Assembly: GCA_013289955.1 (NCBI GenBank)
Contig: JABCYZ010000025.1
Span: 34,531 to 98,530, forward strand
Length of the DNA stretch: 64,000 nt
Direction of reading: 5' to 3'
From: Acidobacteriota bacterium
GTDB taxonomy: Bacteria > Acidobacteriota > Terriglobia > Acidiferrales > UBA7541
Position numbers and translations under genes: made by a program. The notes beneath the pieces are model-generated. The model saw nothing but the letters and a program-made list of their open reading frames with translations. It made no database searches and had not been told where the DNA came from. The first letter of the stretch is position 1, and every line of letters starts with the position of its first letter. Of this stretch, positions 1 through 9,557 are shown piece after piece.

Positions 1-207
1 TATGCCATGCGCCTGGACACGCAAGCCCGCGACCGCGACAAAATTTTCGAAGAATTCGGCGCGCGGCTCTTTGTAGACCCGAAGAGTTTTCTGTATCTGA
101 ACGGCACAACGCTTGAATACGAAGAGACGCTGATGCGCCAGGGATTCGTGTTTCAAAATCCCAACGCCGCTAGAAACTGCGGCTGCGGCAGCTCATTCAC
201 GGCGTAG
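1..207 (+). CDS. iscA: IscA/ErpA (HesB)-family Fe-S assembly protein, C-terminal part (truncated by window edge)
   Basis: Frame is open from base 1; C-terminal ...NPNAARNCGCGSSF matches the IscA-type CGC motif; followed by hscB-hscA-fdx-iscX. Confidence 0.85.
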   Translation, partial: YAMRLDTQARDRDKIFEEFGARLFVDPKSFLYLNGTTLEYEETLMRQGFVFQNPNAARNCGCGSSFTA

Positions 208-368
208 AGCCAGCACGGGGAGTCTTGGCTGTCGTCTTCGGTTTTGGTTTTTCTGTCGTTTGTTGTTAGTTTCCAGCGGGGGAATTCCAAGGCGAGTCAG
301 ACCAGTGGTTGGCAGCCGCACCCGCCAGCCACTTTTTTTGTGCCCGGTTAGAAATGATCGATCCCTAA

Positions 369-983
369 ATGAGCATGCCAGCCACATCCAAGACGAACGC
401 CCCGGCGCAGGACTACTTCGCCATTTTCGGCCTTCCGCGCAAGCTCTGGATGGAAAGGGACGCGCTCGAGCAGAAATACCTGCAACTGAGCTGGAAGCTT
501 CATCCGGACAATTTCGTCAACGCCACGGAAGAAGAACGCGAACGATCCCTTCGCCGCAGTTCGGAGCTGAACGACGCCTATCGCACGCTCGAAGATCCCG
601 TGGCCCGCGTCGAATACCTCCTCAGCCTCGAGAACATGCGCAAAGAAGGCGAACACAAGCAACAGGCCCCGCCCGAGTTGCTCGAAGAAGTCTTCGAGCT
701 GAACGAATCGCTCGACGAACTACGCGAAGCAAAATCCGCCGGCAGCGATCTGGCTTCGTTGAAGTCGCGCCTCGAATCGGCCGAAAAAAACTTCGGCGAA
801 AAGCTCGGCGAAGTGGATGCTCAGCTTCAGGTAACGGCCCGCGAATGGGATGACGCCCTCGATCGAAACGCGGATGACGTCGCGCGCAGGAAAATTATGG
901 GACGTTTGAACGAATTGCTAAACCGCCGCTCGTATGTCCGGAATTTGGTCGTCAACGTCGCCAAGGAATTGGGAGAGGCATAG
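369..983 (+). CDS. hscB: Fe-S cluster co-chaperone HscB (J-domain)
   Basis: DYFAIFGLPRK... LSWKLHPDNF contains the J-domain HPD motif; directly upstream of hscA. Confidence 0.9.
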   Translation: MSMPATSKTNAPAQDYFAIFGLPRKLWMERDALEQKYLQLSWKLHPDNFVNATEEERERSLRRSSELNDAYRTLEDPVARVEYLLSLENMRKEGEHKQQAPPELLEEVFELNESLDELREAKSAGSDLASLKSRLESAEKNFGEKLGEVDAQLQVTAREWDDALDRNADDVARRKIMGRLNELLNRRSYVRNLVVNVAKELGEA

Positions 984-992
984 ACAATCGGA

Positions 993-2834
993 ATGGGACG
1001 CATCGTTGGCATCGATCTTGGGACAACGAACAGCTTGGTGGGCTATACGGACAGCCAGACGGGTCAGCCGAAGTGTATCCCCGGCCCCTACGGCAGCACG
1101 CTATGCCCGTCGGTCGTAAGTCTTGACGCCGATGGCAGCATTATTGTCGGCGAAGCTGCGCGTAACCGCCTGCTGACGCAGCCCGAGCGCACGATCTATT
1201 CGGTCAAGCGCCTCATGGGCCGCGGCCCGGCGGACGTACAAAAGGAACTGAAGCTGTTCCCGTTCCGCATCGATCCAGCAAGCAAAAACGTAATCCGCGT
1301 CATGCTCGGCGACAAGGTTTTCACTCCCCCCGAAATTTCCGCCTTCATCCTGCGCGAGCTGAAGAGCTGGGCCGAAGCGTTTTTCGGCGAGCCCGTCGAC
1401 CGCGCCGTCATCACCGTCCCCGCTTATTTCAACGACGCGCAGCGCCAAGCCACCAAAGACGCCGGCAAAATCGCCGGCCTCGAAGTTCTGCGCTTGGTCA
1501 ACGAGCCCACCGCCGCCGCCCTTGCGTATGGCCTGCACGAAAAGCAACGTGGTCGCGTCGCCGTCTACGATCTTGGCGGCGGCACATTCGATATTTCCGT
1601 CCTCAAGCTCATCTCCACGGCCGAGGGGGACATCTATCAAGTCCTTTCCACCAACGGCGACACGCACCTCGGCGGCGACGACATCGACAATCTGTTGCAA
1701 GCCTTTGTCCACGAGCAAGTTCTTCAGTCCCGCGAAATTGACTTTTCACCTCACGGCGAACTTGCGCAGGAACTGCGCAAGGCTTTGATCGGCATTAAAC
1801 ATCAGCTCTCGGAAGCCGACTCGGCAACCCTCCGTTTCCCGTTGCCGGATGGCGCAGTCTACGTCCACGAATTCACTCGCGGCGCTCTGGATGCCCTGAT
1901 CTACCCTGTTGTTGACCGCACCATGGGCCCAGTGAAGCAAGCGCTCTCTGATGCGAAGCTCAAGCCAGCCGAGATCGAGGAAGTAGTGCTCGTCGGCGGC
2001 GCCACACGCACACCGCTGATTCGCCGCACCGTCCAGGAATTTTTCGACCGCAAGCCGCACACCGAGTTGAATCCCGACGAAGTCGTCGCGCTCGGTGCGG
2101 CCGTCCAGGCTAATATTCTCGACCGCGGCGTCACCAACATGCTGCTTCTCGATGTAACGCCGCTTTCGCTCGGTATAGAAACCTACGGCGGCGCCGTCGC
2201 AAAAATCATCCCGCGCAATTCCACGATCCCTGCAAGCGCACAAGAGCTTTACACGACCGGCGTCGACAGCCAGACCGGCATCGACATTCACGTCCTGCAA
2301 GGCGAGCGCGAACTGGCAAAAGACTGCCGTTCGCTCGCGCGTTTCACACTAAAAGTTCCGCCAGCGCCAGCCGGCCTGCCGCGCATCGAAGTAAAATTCC
2401 TGATCGACGCCAACGGCATCCTGCAAGTCGCCGCCAAGGATCTGCGCACCGGCGAGCAGCGCAGGATCGAAGTCCAACCCAGCTACGGCATCAGCGACAG
2501 CGAAATCGAGCGCATGCTCGAAGAATCCATCGAATACGCCGAACAGGATTTCGCCGAGCGCCAGCTCATCGAAGCCCGCACCGAATCCGAATCCATCCTT
2601 CTGGCCACGGCAAAAGCGCTGGCCAATCAGCAATCGACCAATCTGCCGTCCGAAGAGCGCGCAAAAATAGAAACCGCGACCGCCGCGCTGAAGGAAGCCG
2701 CCAGAAGCACGGATTACAAACTAATCCGCAAACGCATCGACGATCTGAACCACGCAACGGAGCACCTGGCGGAATTACTCATGAACAGCGCCGTAAGCAG
2801 CGCGCTGGAAGGCCGCAACCTGGCCGAGGTTTGA
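993..2834 (+). CDS. hscA: Hsp70-type chaperone HscA
   Basis: [62 protein letters not shown]; isc gene context. Confidence 0.93.
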   Translation: MGRIVGIDLGTTNSLVGYTDSQTGQPKCIPGPYGSTLCPSVVSLDADGSIIVGEAARNRLLTQPERTIYSVKRLMGRGPADVQKELKLFPFRIDPASKNVIRVMLGDKVFTPPEISAFILRELKSWAEAFFGEPVDRAVITVPAYFNDAQRQATKDAGKIAGLEVLRLVNEPTAAALAYGLHEKQRGRVAVYDLGGGTFDISVLKLISTAEGDIYQVLSTNGDTHLGGDDIDNLLQAFVHEQVLQSREIDFSPHGELAQELRKALIGIKHQLSEADSATLRFPLPDGAVYVHEFTRGALDALIYPVVDRTMGPVKQALSDAKLKPAEIEEVVLVGGATRTPLIRRTVQEFFDRKPHTELNPDEVVALGAAVQANILDRGVTNMLLLDVTPLSLGIETYGGAVAKIIPRNSTIPASAQELYTTGVDSQTGIDIHVLQGERELAKDCRSLARFTLKVPPAPAGLPRIEVKFLIDANGILQVAAKDLRTGEQRRIEVQPSYGISDSEIERMLEESIEYAEQDFAERQLIEARTESESILLATAKALANQQSTNLPSEERAKIETATAALKEAARSTDYKLIRKRIDDLNHATEHLAELLMNSAVSSALEGRNLAEV

Positions 2835-2840
2835 GATTCT

Positions 2841-2866
2841 GACGGGCACGGCACGCCGTGCCCGTC
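2841..2866. repeat. Perfect 12-bp inverted repeat GACGGGCACGGC-AC-GCCGTGCCCGTC (terminator or dispersed palindrome)
   Basis: Read directly; lies in the hscA-fdx gap. Confidence 0.75.
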
Positions 2867-2880
2867 TTATGGTTTTCTTT

Positions 2881-2908
2881 GTAGCGGCGCCGCATGCTGC
2901 GCCACTAC
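2881..2908. repeat. Imperfect palindrome GTAGCGGCGC-CGCATGCT-GCGCCACTAC
   Basis: 10-bp arms with one mismatch, 14 bp after the previous palindrome. Confidence 0.65.
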
Positions 2909-2967
2909 CGGCAACATCGACAAAGCGCGAACGCCTCAAAGCAATCGCCGAAATGGAGTAAACAAAA

Positions 2968-3378
2968 ATGGGCGGCAGCAATCCCTACATCGAAGAAGTC
3001 AAATACACGCCCGCCACGAAGAAATTCAAAGTGACATTTCTTCCCAGCGGCAAAACCATCGAGGTCGATCCGGCGAAAATTCCCTACGGCCACAACGGTC
3101 TTCCCGGCAGCATTCTCGACATCTCCGAAGGCATCAAAGCGGGCCTGGACCATGCTTGCGGCGGTGTGTGCGCCTGCTCCACGTGCCACGTCTTCGTGAA
3201 ACAAGGCCTGGAATCCTGCAACGAGGCCACCGACGCCGAACTCGACGAACTCGACATGGCCCCCGGCATCACCCAAAAATCCCGTCTCGGCTGCCAGACC
3301 GTGCCCGACGGCACCACGGATATCGTCGTGGAAATTCCGGAGTGGAACAAAAACTACGCCAAAGAAGCCGATCACTGA
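2968..3378 (+). CDS. fdx: 2Fe-2S ferredoxin (ISC type)
   Basis: CGGVCACSTCHVFV cluster-binding motif and downstream LGCQT; isc context. Confidence 0.9.
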   Translation: MGGSNPYIEEVKYTPATKKFKVTFLPSGKTIEVDPAKIPYGHNGLPGSILDISEGIKAGLDHACGGVCACSTCHVFVKQGLESCNEATDAELDELDMAPGITQKSRLGCQTVPDGTTDIVVEIPEWNKNYAKEADH

Positions 3379-3463
3379 GTTCCGCGGGCTCAGACTCCAG
3401 TCCGGAGCTCTTTGACTGCTGATCACTCACGCGTAATATCGCACCCTTATCCAGGAGCCCTAC

Positions 3464-3682
3464 ATGCCGCCCACATTCGGCTGGGACCAAATCGAAGACA
3501 TCGCCATCGGACTAACGGACAAATTCCCGGACACCGATCCGCTCACCGTCCGCTTCACGGACATGCACAAATGGATCACCGAACTCCCCGGTTTTTCCGG
3601 CGACCCGGCGGCCTCGAACGAAAGCAAACTCGAAGCCATCCAAATGGCCTGGCACGAAGAATTCCTGGACCGCCAGACGTAG
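3464..3682 (+). CDS. iscX: IscX family Fe-S assembly protein
   Basis: Small acidic protein FGWDQIEDIAIGLTDKFPDTDPLTVRFTDMHKWITEL, typical of IscX; end of isc operon. Confidence 0.85.
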   Translation: MPPTFGWDQIEDIAIGLTDKFPDTDPLTVRFTDMHKWITELPGFSGDPAASNESKLEAIQMAWHEEFLDRQT

Positions 3683-3759
3683 CGAAACGAACGACAAAAC
3701 AGCTGTGAAAATCGAGTAGTGATGGCATAATAGCGATCTATTCCGGGAGTGAGTTAGTT

Positions 3760-4545
3760 ATGAAGACAATCACTCTTCCGCTGCTTGTGGCAGCTTTTTT
3801 CTCATTAAGTTCTCCTCTTTTCGCCCAAGCCCCACCGGCCTCGCAACACGCGCCCGACGGGGGCACCCGAGAAACGTTTGCCAGTATCACGATTCCCTCC
3901 ATGCCTAAGGCGCCCTTCGCCGCGACCGTCAATACGGAATGGATCCGCCAACTGCCAGACGGTAACAGCATCACTCTCATAAATCACAGAACCGTAGCCC
4001 GCGATTCCCTGGGCCGCATCTTCCAGGAACGCGCGTGGTTCGTTGCGAACGACGGCAAGCACGAGTCAACCCCGTATCAGATTGAGATCAGCGATCCCGT
4101 ATCCCACGAACGTTACGTTTGCAGAACTGCCGACCACGTCTGCCGCCTGGAACAGTTTTTCGCTCCTAATTTTTCTGTCTCGCGCACAGCCGCTCCTTCC
4201 CCGGGCCCGTCTGGCGCTCCGACCATCGAGAATCTCGGTACACAAAACGTCTCCGGTCTTGAAACGATTGGCACCCGCGAGACAACTCTCGTCGAAACAC
4301 AAACCATCGGCAACGAAGCCCCAATTCTGGAGAGGAAAGAATTCTGGTATTCCCCGCAGCTGGGCGTCAATCTCATAACCAAGCGGCAGGACGCGCGGTT
4401 CGCCGCACAACAGAATTTTGAGGTCACCAACATCGCGTTGGGCGAGCCTGACGCGCAGCTCTTTGAAGTTCCAGCCGGCTACAAGGTGATCGACCTGCGA
4501 AAGCCACCGGAGATTTCTCCCAGGCAGGACACCTCTCAAAACTAA
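3760..4545 (+). CDS. Secreted hypothetical protein
   Basis: Signal peptide MKTITLPLLVAAFFSLSSPLFAQ; no recognised domain. Confidence 0.65.
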   Translation: MKTITLPLLVAAFFSLSSPLFAQAPPASQHAPDGGTRETFASITIPSMPKAPFAATVNTEWIRQLPDGNSITLINHRTVARDSLGRIFQERAWFVANDGKHESTPYQIEISDPVSHERYVCRTADHVCRLEQFFAPNFSVSRTAAPSPGPSGAPTIENLGTQNVSGLETIGTRETTLVETQTIGNEAPILERKEFWYSPQLGVNLITKRQDARFAAQQNFEVTNIALGEPDAQLFEVPAGYKVIDLRKPPEISPRQDTSQN

Positions 4546-4570
4546 TCTTCTGCTTTGAGCGATTCCGCGG

Positions 4571-4595
4571 GGCGAAGGCTCGAGCAACCTTCGCC
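4571..4595 (+). terminator. Hairpin GGCGAAGG-N9-CCTTCGCC downstream of the 3760-4545 CDS
   Basis: Perfect 8-bp arms 26 bp after the stop codon; no T-tract. Confidence 0.35.
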
Positions 4596-4609
4596 AGTCC
4601 CGCGCGCGC

Positions 4610-4638
4610 TTGTTCATTCTCCCGATTTCTCTTATTCT
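4610..4638 (+). promoter_or_regulatory. Putative sigma70 promoter of tRNA-Glu: TTGTTC-N17-TATTCT
   Basis: Consensus-like hexamers with 17-bp spacing, about 28 bp upstream of the tRNA 5' end. Confidence 0.45.
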
Positions 4639-4665
4639 AGATAGGTTCCACACTCCGCAAAATGT

Positions 4666-4740
4666 GGCGCTATGGTGCAACGGTTAGCACGCGGCCCTTT
4701 CAAGGCCGAAATACGGGTTCGATTCCCGTTAGCGCTACCA
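4666..4740 (+). tRNA. tRNA-Glu(UUC), CCA encoded
   Basis: GGCGCTA...TAGCGCT acceptor stem; anticodon stem CGGCC/GGCCG with loop CTTTCAA; T-arm ACGGG-TTCGATT-CCCGT; genomic CCA. Confidence 0.95.
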
Positions 4741-4855
4741 GATCATCTTTCTCTCATGGATTGTCCGGGCTGTGCTATACGAGTCATCGATCCCGGCTAT
4801 AATCGTGCAACTATTCCTAGGATCGAATAACGCCTCACGTCCATGAGGAGCCGCT

Positions 4856-5362
4856 TTGAGCTTCGCTGAAAAACATCTCATTCAGGGTGAAACGATCCAA
4901 TATCAGACCAGGCTGCACTGGATCGTCATGCTTGGCCACGCCGGCCTCACGGCGTTTTTCGTCCTGGCGGGTGCCGCTCTTCTCGTATTTTCCTGGAACA
5001 CTGGATACAGCGCCGATTGGAATTCCCATATTCTGGTTTGGCTGGCTCTCGCCGCGTTCCTTGTCGCCGTTATTCTTCTTGGAGTCGGCCTTATCAAGCG
5101 AAGCGCCACCGTAATGGTGCTCACCAACAAGAGAGTGATCGTAAAGACGGGCCTTGCGAGCCGCCGCACCATCGAGCTGCTCCTATCGAGAATTGAAAGC
5201 ATTGCCGTGGAAGAGCCCGCGATGGGCCGAGTCCTCGGCTACGGAACGGTCGTGATTCGCGGCACCGGCGGTACTCCTGAAATCTTCGAGAAAATTTCCC
5301 ACCCGCTCGAATTCCGCGAACAGGTCCAGAGCCAGATCGCAAGCGGCCAAAAACAGACTTGA
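4856..5362 (+). CDS. PH (bacterial PH2-like) domain membrane protein
   Basis: Two hydrophobic segments followed by VMVLTNKRVIVKTGLASRRTIELLLSRIESIAVE, typical of bPH2; TTG start with GAGG upstream. Confidence 0.75.
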   Translation: MSFAEKHLIQGETIQYQTRLHWIVMLGHAGLTAFFVLAGAALLVFSWNTGYSADWNSHILVWLALAAFLVAVILLGVGLIKRSATVMVLTNKRVIVKTGLASRRTIELLLSRIESIAVEEPAMGRVLGYGTVVIRGTGGTPEIFEKISHPLEFREQVQSQIASGQKQT

Positions 5363-5448
5363 TCCGAATCCTCTCGTAGGACCAACCCGTTTGGATTTGT
5401 TCGTCGGGGCAGAGTAAACTGAACTCTGTACCCTCTCGGAGGCCAGCC

Positions 5449-6195
5449 ATGGCGGGTCTATTGCGTACGTCCAATCCAGCTCTAAACGAAAGAGCGTTCA
5501 AAGGCCAAGTGGCCGTCGGCGATCTGATGACCTTGCAAGGCACCGTCAATAAGACGGGTTTGCTTTTGCTCTGCGTTGTCGCGACCGCTGCCTGGACCTG
5601 GGGCCTTTCACACTCGAACACGCCGGAGGCCGTCTACCCGTGGATGATCGGTGGCTTCCTCGGCGGCTTCGTCGTCGCGCTTGTGACCATTTTCAGGAAA
5701 ACCTGGTCCCCGTTCACCGCCCCCATGTACGCCCTCCTCGAAGGACTCGCCCTCGGCGGCATCTCCGCCTTCTTCGAGAAAATGTATCCCGGTGTCGCCA
5801 TCCAGGCCGTAGGCCTCACGCTCGGCACGCTCTTCGTAATGCTTCTCGCCTACAAGACCGGCATGATCCGCGCCACCCAAGGTTTCAAGATTGGCGTGAT
5901 CGCAGCCACTGGCGGCATCGCCGTTTTTTACTTGGTTGAGATGGTTCTTGGCTTCTTCTTTCACATCCAGGTTCCCGCCATAAACGGCAGCGGCCCGTGG
6001 GGCATCGCTTTCAGCCTCTTCGTCGTCGTCATCGCCGCTCTGAACCTCGTACTCGATTTCAACATGATCGAAACCGGCGTTAGCGGCGGCGCACCCAAGT
6101 ACATGGAGTGGTACGGCGCCTTCGGCCTTATGGTCACGCTGATTTGGCTTTATCTGGAAATCTTGCGACTGCTCGGCAAAGCGCGGCGACGGTAG
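5449..6195 (+). CDS. Bax inhibitor-1/YccA family multi-pass membrane protein
   Basis: About seven TM segments; ...YALLEGLALGGISAFFEKMYPGVAIQAVGLTLGTLFVMLLAYKTG...; NLVLDFNMIETG. Confidence 0.85.
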   Translation: MAGLLRTSNPALNERAFKGQVAVGDLMTLQGTVNKTGLLLLCVVATAAWTWGLSHSNTPEAVYPWMIGGFLGGFVVALVTIFRKTWSPFTAPMYALLEGLALGGISAFFEKMYPGVAIQAVGLTLGTLFVMLLAYKTGMIRATQGFKIGVIAATGGIAVFYLVEMVLGFFFHIQVPAINGSGPWGIAFSLFVVVIAALNLVLDFNMIETGVSGGAPKYMEWYGAFGLMVTLIWLYLEILRLLGKARRR

Positions 6196-6260
6196 CGGAC
6201 CACAGGCCCCAGCAAGACCCGCCAGCAAAGCGAATCGTCGGGGACCACGGCTAGTCCCGG

Positions 6261-8609
6261 CTAGAAATTTGTCTGTAAGCGAACAGCGTAACTTCGCGGC
6301 GGCCCAATCGCGTTTCCCGAAAAAAGGCCTGCGAAATCAATCACATTGAGCCGGTTGTTCAGATTCGCCGCATCGAACTGCATCCTCACGGCCAGTCTTT
6401 CTGTCTTCCAAAGCTCCGCGCCGAGCGACGCGTCCATCGAAAACGACGGCCGCACCCGCCCCTTATCGAAGTTCACGCGGCTCACGACGGCCGGCCCATA
6501 CTGGGCAAGCGCCAGCGCCCGATCGCCGGAAAATTCAAAGGGCAATCCGGATCCGTACTCTCCGCCGATGCCTCCCCACAAGCGCTTTGTGAATTCGTAG
6601 CGCACGCGGGTCCGAACGGTATTCCGTTGGTCCTGCGAATCCCAAAAACGGCCGGTCCGCTGGCTCAAGGCGTTGCTTGCGTCGTCGCCCAGAAAAAGGC
6701 CGCCGGTCACCGGCAGGTAGGCCGATCCCACAATGTAGGAATAACTCAGAAAGCCGCTGAAGCGATTCCAGTGAGGGAGTTCCAGCTTTCCCTCCGCTCC
6801 GTAGATGTATGCCTTCAGGAACGCGATCGGAAAGCTTACTGCCGTGCTCAGCAGTTGATCGTCGTCCGCGTAGTTGTTCACGCGGCGATCGAAAACATTT
6901 GCGTCAAATCTCAGCTGGCCAAAGAAGTCCTTGGTCAGTCCGGCCTCATAATAATTTCCATGAGAGGGCTCGACCGGCAGCCGCAGCACCAGTGGATCGA
7001 GAGATGTCACGGCGGGCGAGCTGGATACCAGGATATTTTCGAACGAGGGCGTTTGGAAAATCCTGTCATAGGATGCATGTAAAACGATGCCAAGGCCTGG
7101 AATGTAGCGCCCCACGCTCAGTCGCGGGCTCACGGCGTTCTGATTCACCAGCAATTGATAGTGATCCCAGCGCAGTCCGGCGTTGACCGTCCAGTTCCCC
7201 AGGCGAATCTGGTCCTCGAGAAACGCAGCTTGCTCGAGGTCCGGCTTACTGCCGATAAAACTGAACGCAGGGGGCGTGCCAGGATCGAATTGCGTGAAGT
7301 CCGTAATCACGTCGCTGAAATTCTCATGCAAGAACGTCGAATCGGATTCGACGCCGGCTTTCCACTCTTGCCTGCCGTGATGCACCGAAACCGTTCCCTT
7401 GAAATATCCTTCGCGAAAATAGTTGTGCTGGAAGGCGATGACAGGCGTGGAATACGGGTTGGAATAAAGATCGTTCGAGTTTTCGCGAACCATCCCGCGG
7501 AAATCAGCGACGACATTTGGCGAAAAAATGTGCTCATAGGAAACGATTCCCATCGTTTCGAAATTGTCCGCGTTCTGAAGCTGTGCCCCGAGTGGCTGTG
7601 TCGGATCCAGGGGATCCGCGTGAGGAGTCTGCTGCACCTGTTCGTTAGGGATTTCATACCGTGAGAGTTCGCGGCGAACTGAAAGCGTCAGCCGGTCCCG
7701 GCTGCTCAAATCTCTTTCGTATCGGACAAAAAAATCACCCGTGGTGCCCGTGTTCGTGAAGTTCTCCGGCACCACCGGATTCAGGTAATGACTGGTCATG
7801 TCTCCGCTGCCGCTGACGCTCAGCGTATTCTTTCCCCAGACGTACTGGCCCATCAGATAGGAGCCAGCCGTGTCAAAGCTTCCTCCGGACAGGACGGCTT
7901 CGCCGTGAAAGCCGTCCCGCGTGTCTCTCGCTGTATTCACTTCCACTACCCCGCCCATCTTCCGCCCGTATTCCGCGGGAAATGTTGCGGTGTAAATGCT
8001 CATGGACGCGAGGTCATCCGCCTCGATTTCCGGCCCAAAGCTCGGTGATCGATTGTCGGTCAGCGGAATTCCATCCACGACAAATTGCGTTTGATATTCC
8101 GACCCGCGCGGATGCAGTACGGCATTCCCCTCATACAGCCAGCCGGGCTGAGAATTCACCAAATCCTGCAACGACCGTCCAGGAAGCGAGCCCACGCGGT
8201 TTTCAATCGTGTCTGTGCCTATGCGATGAATCGTTCCGGTGCGGTAGGGATCGATGAGCGTATCTGAATCCTTGACCACCACGGTGTCGCTCGCTGTGGC
8301 GAGGCTGAGCCTGGCCGTGAACGCCAATGGAATCGCGGAACGAATCTCGAGGGAATCCGTGAACGCTCTGAACCCGGAATGCTCGACCCGCAGCCGGTAG
8401 ACTCCAAATGGCAATCGCTTTGCCACAAGATTTCCGGCGTCATCGGTCTCGAACCTTTCTTCGAACTGGTTCGCCTCGCACACCAGCTCGACCGAGCTTC
8501 TCGTCCCGAGGCCGGAGGGATCCGTCACACTCAGGCGCAGTTCACCTGTATTGCTCTGCCCAAAGAGCGGAGAGACGCATGCCAAAAACAGCAATAGAAA
8601 TCGCTTCAT
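6261..8609 (-). CDS. TonB-dependent receptor with N-terminal carboxypeptidase-like regulatory domain
   Basis: Signal peptide MKRFLLLFLACVSPLFGQ; plug region VNSQPGWLYEGNAVLHPRGSEYQTQFVVDGIPL; beta-strand-rich C-term ending in YAVRLQTNF. Confidence 0.88.
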   Translation of the reverse strand: MKRFLLLFLACVSPLFGQSNTGELRLSVTDPSGLGTRSSVELVCEANQFEERFETDDAGNLVAKRLPFGVYRLRVEHSGFRAFTDSLEIRSAIPLAFTARLSLATASDTVVVKDSDTLIDPYRTGTIHRIGTDTIENRVGSLPGRSLQDLVNSQPGWLYEGNAVLHPRGSEYQTQFVVDGIPLTDNRSPSFGPEIEADDLASMSIYTATFPAEYGRKMGGVVEVNTARDTRDGFHGEAVLSGGSFDTAGSYLMGQYVWGKNTLSVSGSGDMTSHYLNPVVPENFTNTGTTGDFFVRYERDLSSRDRLTLSVRRELSRYEIPNEQVQQTPHADPLDPTQPLGAQLQNADNFETMGIVSYEHIFSPNVVADFRGMVRENSNDLYSNPYSTPVIAFQHNYFREGYFKGTVSVHHGRQEWKAGVESDSTFLHENFSDVITDFTQFDPGTPPAFSFIGSKPDLEQAAFLEDQIRLGNWTVNAGLRWDHYQLLVNQNAVSPRLSVGRYIPGLGIVLHASYDRIFQTPSFENILVSSSPAVTSLDPLVLRLPVEPSHGNYYEAGLTKDFFGQLRFDANVFDRRVNNYADDDQLLSTAVSFPIAFLKAYIYGAEGKLELPHWNRFSGFLSYSYIVGSAYLPVTGGLFLGDDASNALSQRTGRFWDSQDQRNTVRTRVRYEFTKRLWGGIGGEYGSGLPFEFSGDRALALAQYGPAVVSRVNFDKGRVRPSFSMDASLGAELWKTERLAVRMQFDAANLNNRLNVIDFAGLFSGNAIGPPRSYAVRLQTNF

Positions 8610-8751
8610 TGGCGATTGGCCCCGATGAAAAAGTTGTAGTCGCGCTGCGCCAGATGCTTGGGCAATCGAAGTCCCTATCAGCCCTATCAGGATGTTACTT
8701 CCCCGGTCGACGGGCGACGAAGATAAATCCAATGGAGGCGCTCAGGGACGA

Positions 8752-8818
8752 GTAGTCTCTGGTGGTTTCTCCCCGATCCGCCACGAATGGGACGATTATC
8801 GGAGACTACGCCACCAGA
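8752..8818. other. Crossing complementary 8-mers (pseudoknot or mutually exclusive hairpins)
   Basis: GTAGTCTC (8752-8759) pairs with GAGACTAC (8802-8809); TCTGGTGG (8758-8765) pairs with CCACCAGA (8811-8818). Confidence 0.6.
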
Positions 8819-8918
8819 TCAACCTGGGTCTCTACCGAAGCTCTCGCGGGCCCTCCCGTCGCTTGCCGCTTCCGCCCACTTTCGGCAGAATACCAGCCTG
8901 CCATCCAGGGAATGCAAA

Positions 8919-9554
8919 GTGCCGCCTCCACATACCACTCCGGGCGCGATCTTCACCATCGGCCACTCAAATCTCGACTTGGAGGATTTCGTTGCCGTCC
9001 TTGCCGGCCGCGGCGTCCATACCGTCTGCGACGTGCGCAGCCGCCCCGGCAGCTACCGCTTTCCCCAGTTCAATCGCGAATCGCTGGAGGCCTGTCTCGC
9101 TGCCTCAAAAATTCAATATGAATTTCTCGGCGAGGCTCTCGGCGGACGCCCTTCCGACCCGCGCGCCTACCACTCGGACGGCATTGTAAATTACGAAGAG
9201 CGCCGCAAGGCCGCGGATTTTAGGGCCGGGGTGGATCGTGCGTTAGAGTTGGCCCGCGCCTCCAATATCGTTCTGATGTGCGCCGAGGAAGATCCCCTCG
9301 AATGTCATCGCTTCCTGATGGTCTGCCCCGCGCTGCTCGATCGCGGCGTTACGCCCGTGCACATTCGCCGTGGAGGTGCGCTGGAATCGCAGCGCGAAGC
9401 CGAAGACCTCCTTCTCAAATTGCATGACCTTACTGCTTTCGACAGCGGCTCTCTGTTCGTCTCGGAGCGCGATGCGGCCATCAGGGATGCGCTCCGCCTC
9501 CAGGCCAAGGAGTTTGCCTTCCGCGCGTCTCCGGAAGCCATTGAGTACTTCTGA
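8919..9554 (+). CDS. DUF488-family protein (copy 1)
   Basis: IFTIGHSNLDLEDFVAVLAGRGVHTVCDVRSRPGS... LMCAEEDPLECHRFL; GTG start preceded by an AGGG Shine-Dalgarno. Confidence 0.88.
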   Translation: MPPPHTTPGAIFTIGHSNLDLEDFVAVLAGRGVHTVCDVRSRPGSYRFPQFNRESLEACLAASKIQYEFLGEALGGRPSDPRAYHSDGIVNYEERRKAADFRAGVDRALELARASNIVLMCAEEDPLECHRFLMVCPALLDRGVTPVHIRRGGALESQREAEDLLLKLHDLTAFDSGSLFVSERDAAIRDALRLQAKEFAFRASPEAIEYF

Positions 9555-9557
9555 TCT

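Noticed and set aside
1101-1718. Minus-strand ORFs within hscA (also 1746-2300)
   Set aside because: Antisense shadows of a canonical Hsp70 gene.
8780-8850. Minus-strand stretch CAGGTTGATCTGGTGGCGTAGTCTCC resembling the 3' part of a THI-box (TPP riboswitch)
   Set aside because: The CTGAGA element and the rest of the TPP aptamer are not found upstream, and the downstream gene is a TonB receptor; resemblance is likely chance. A covariance-model search would settle it.
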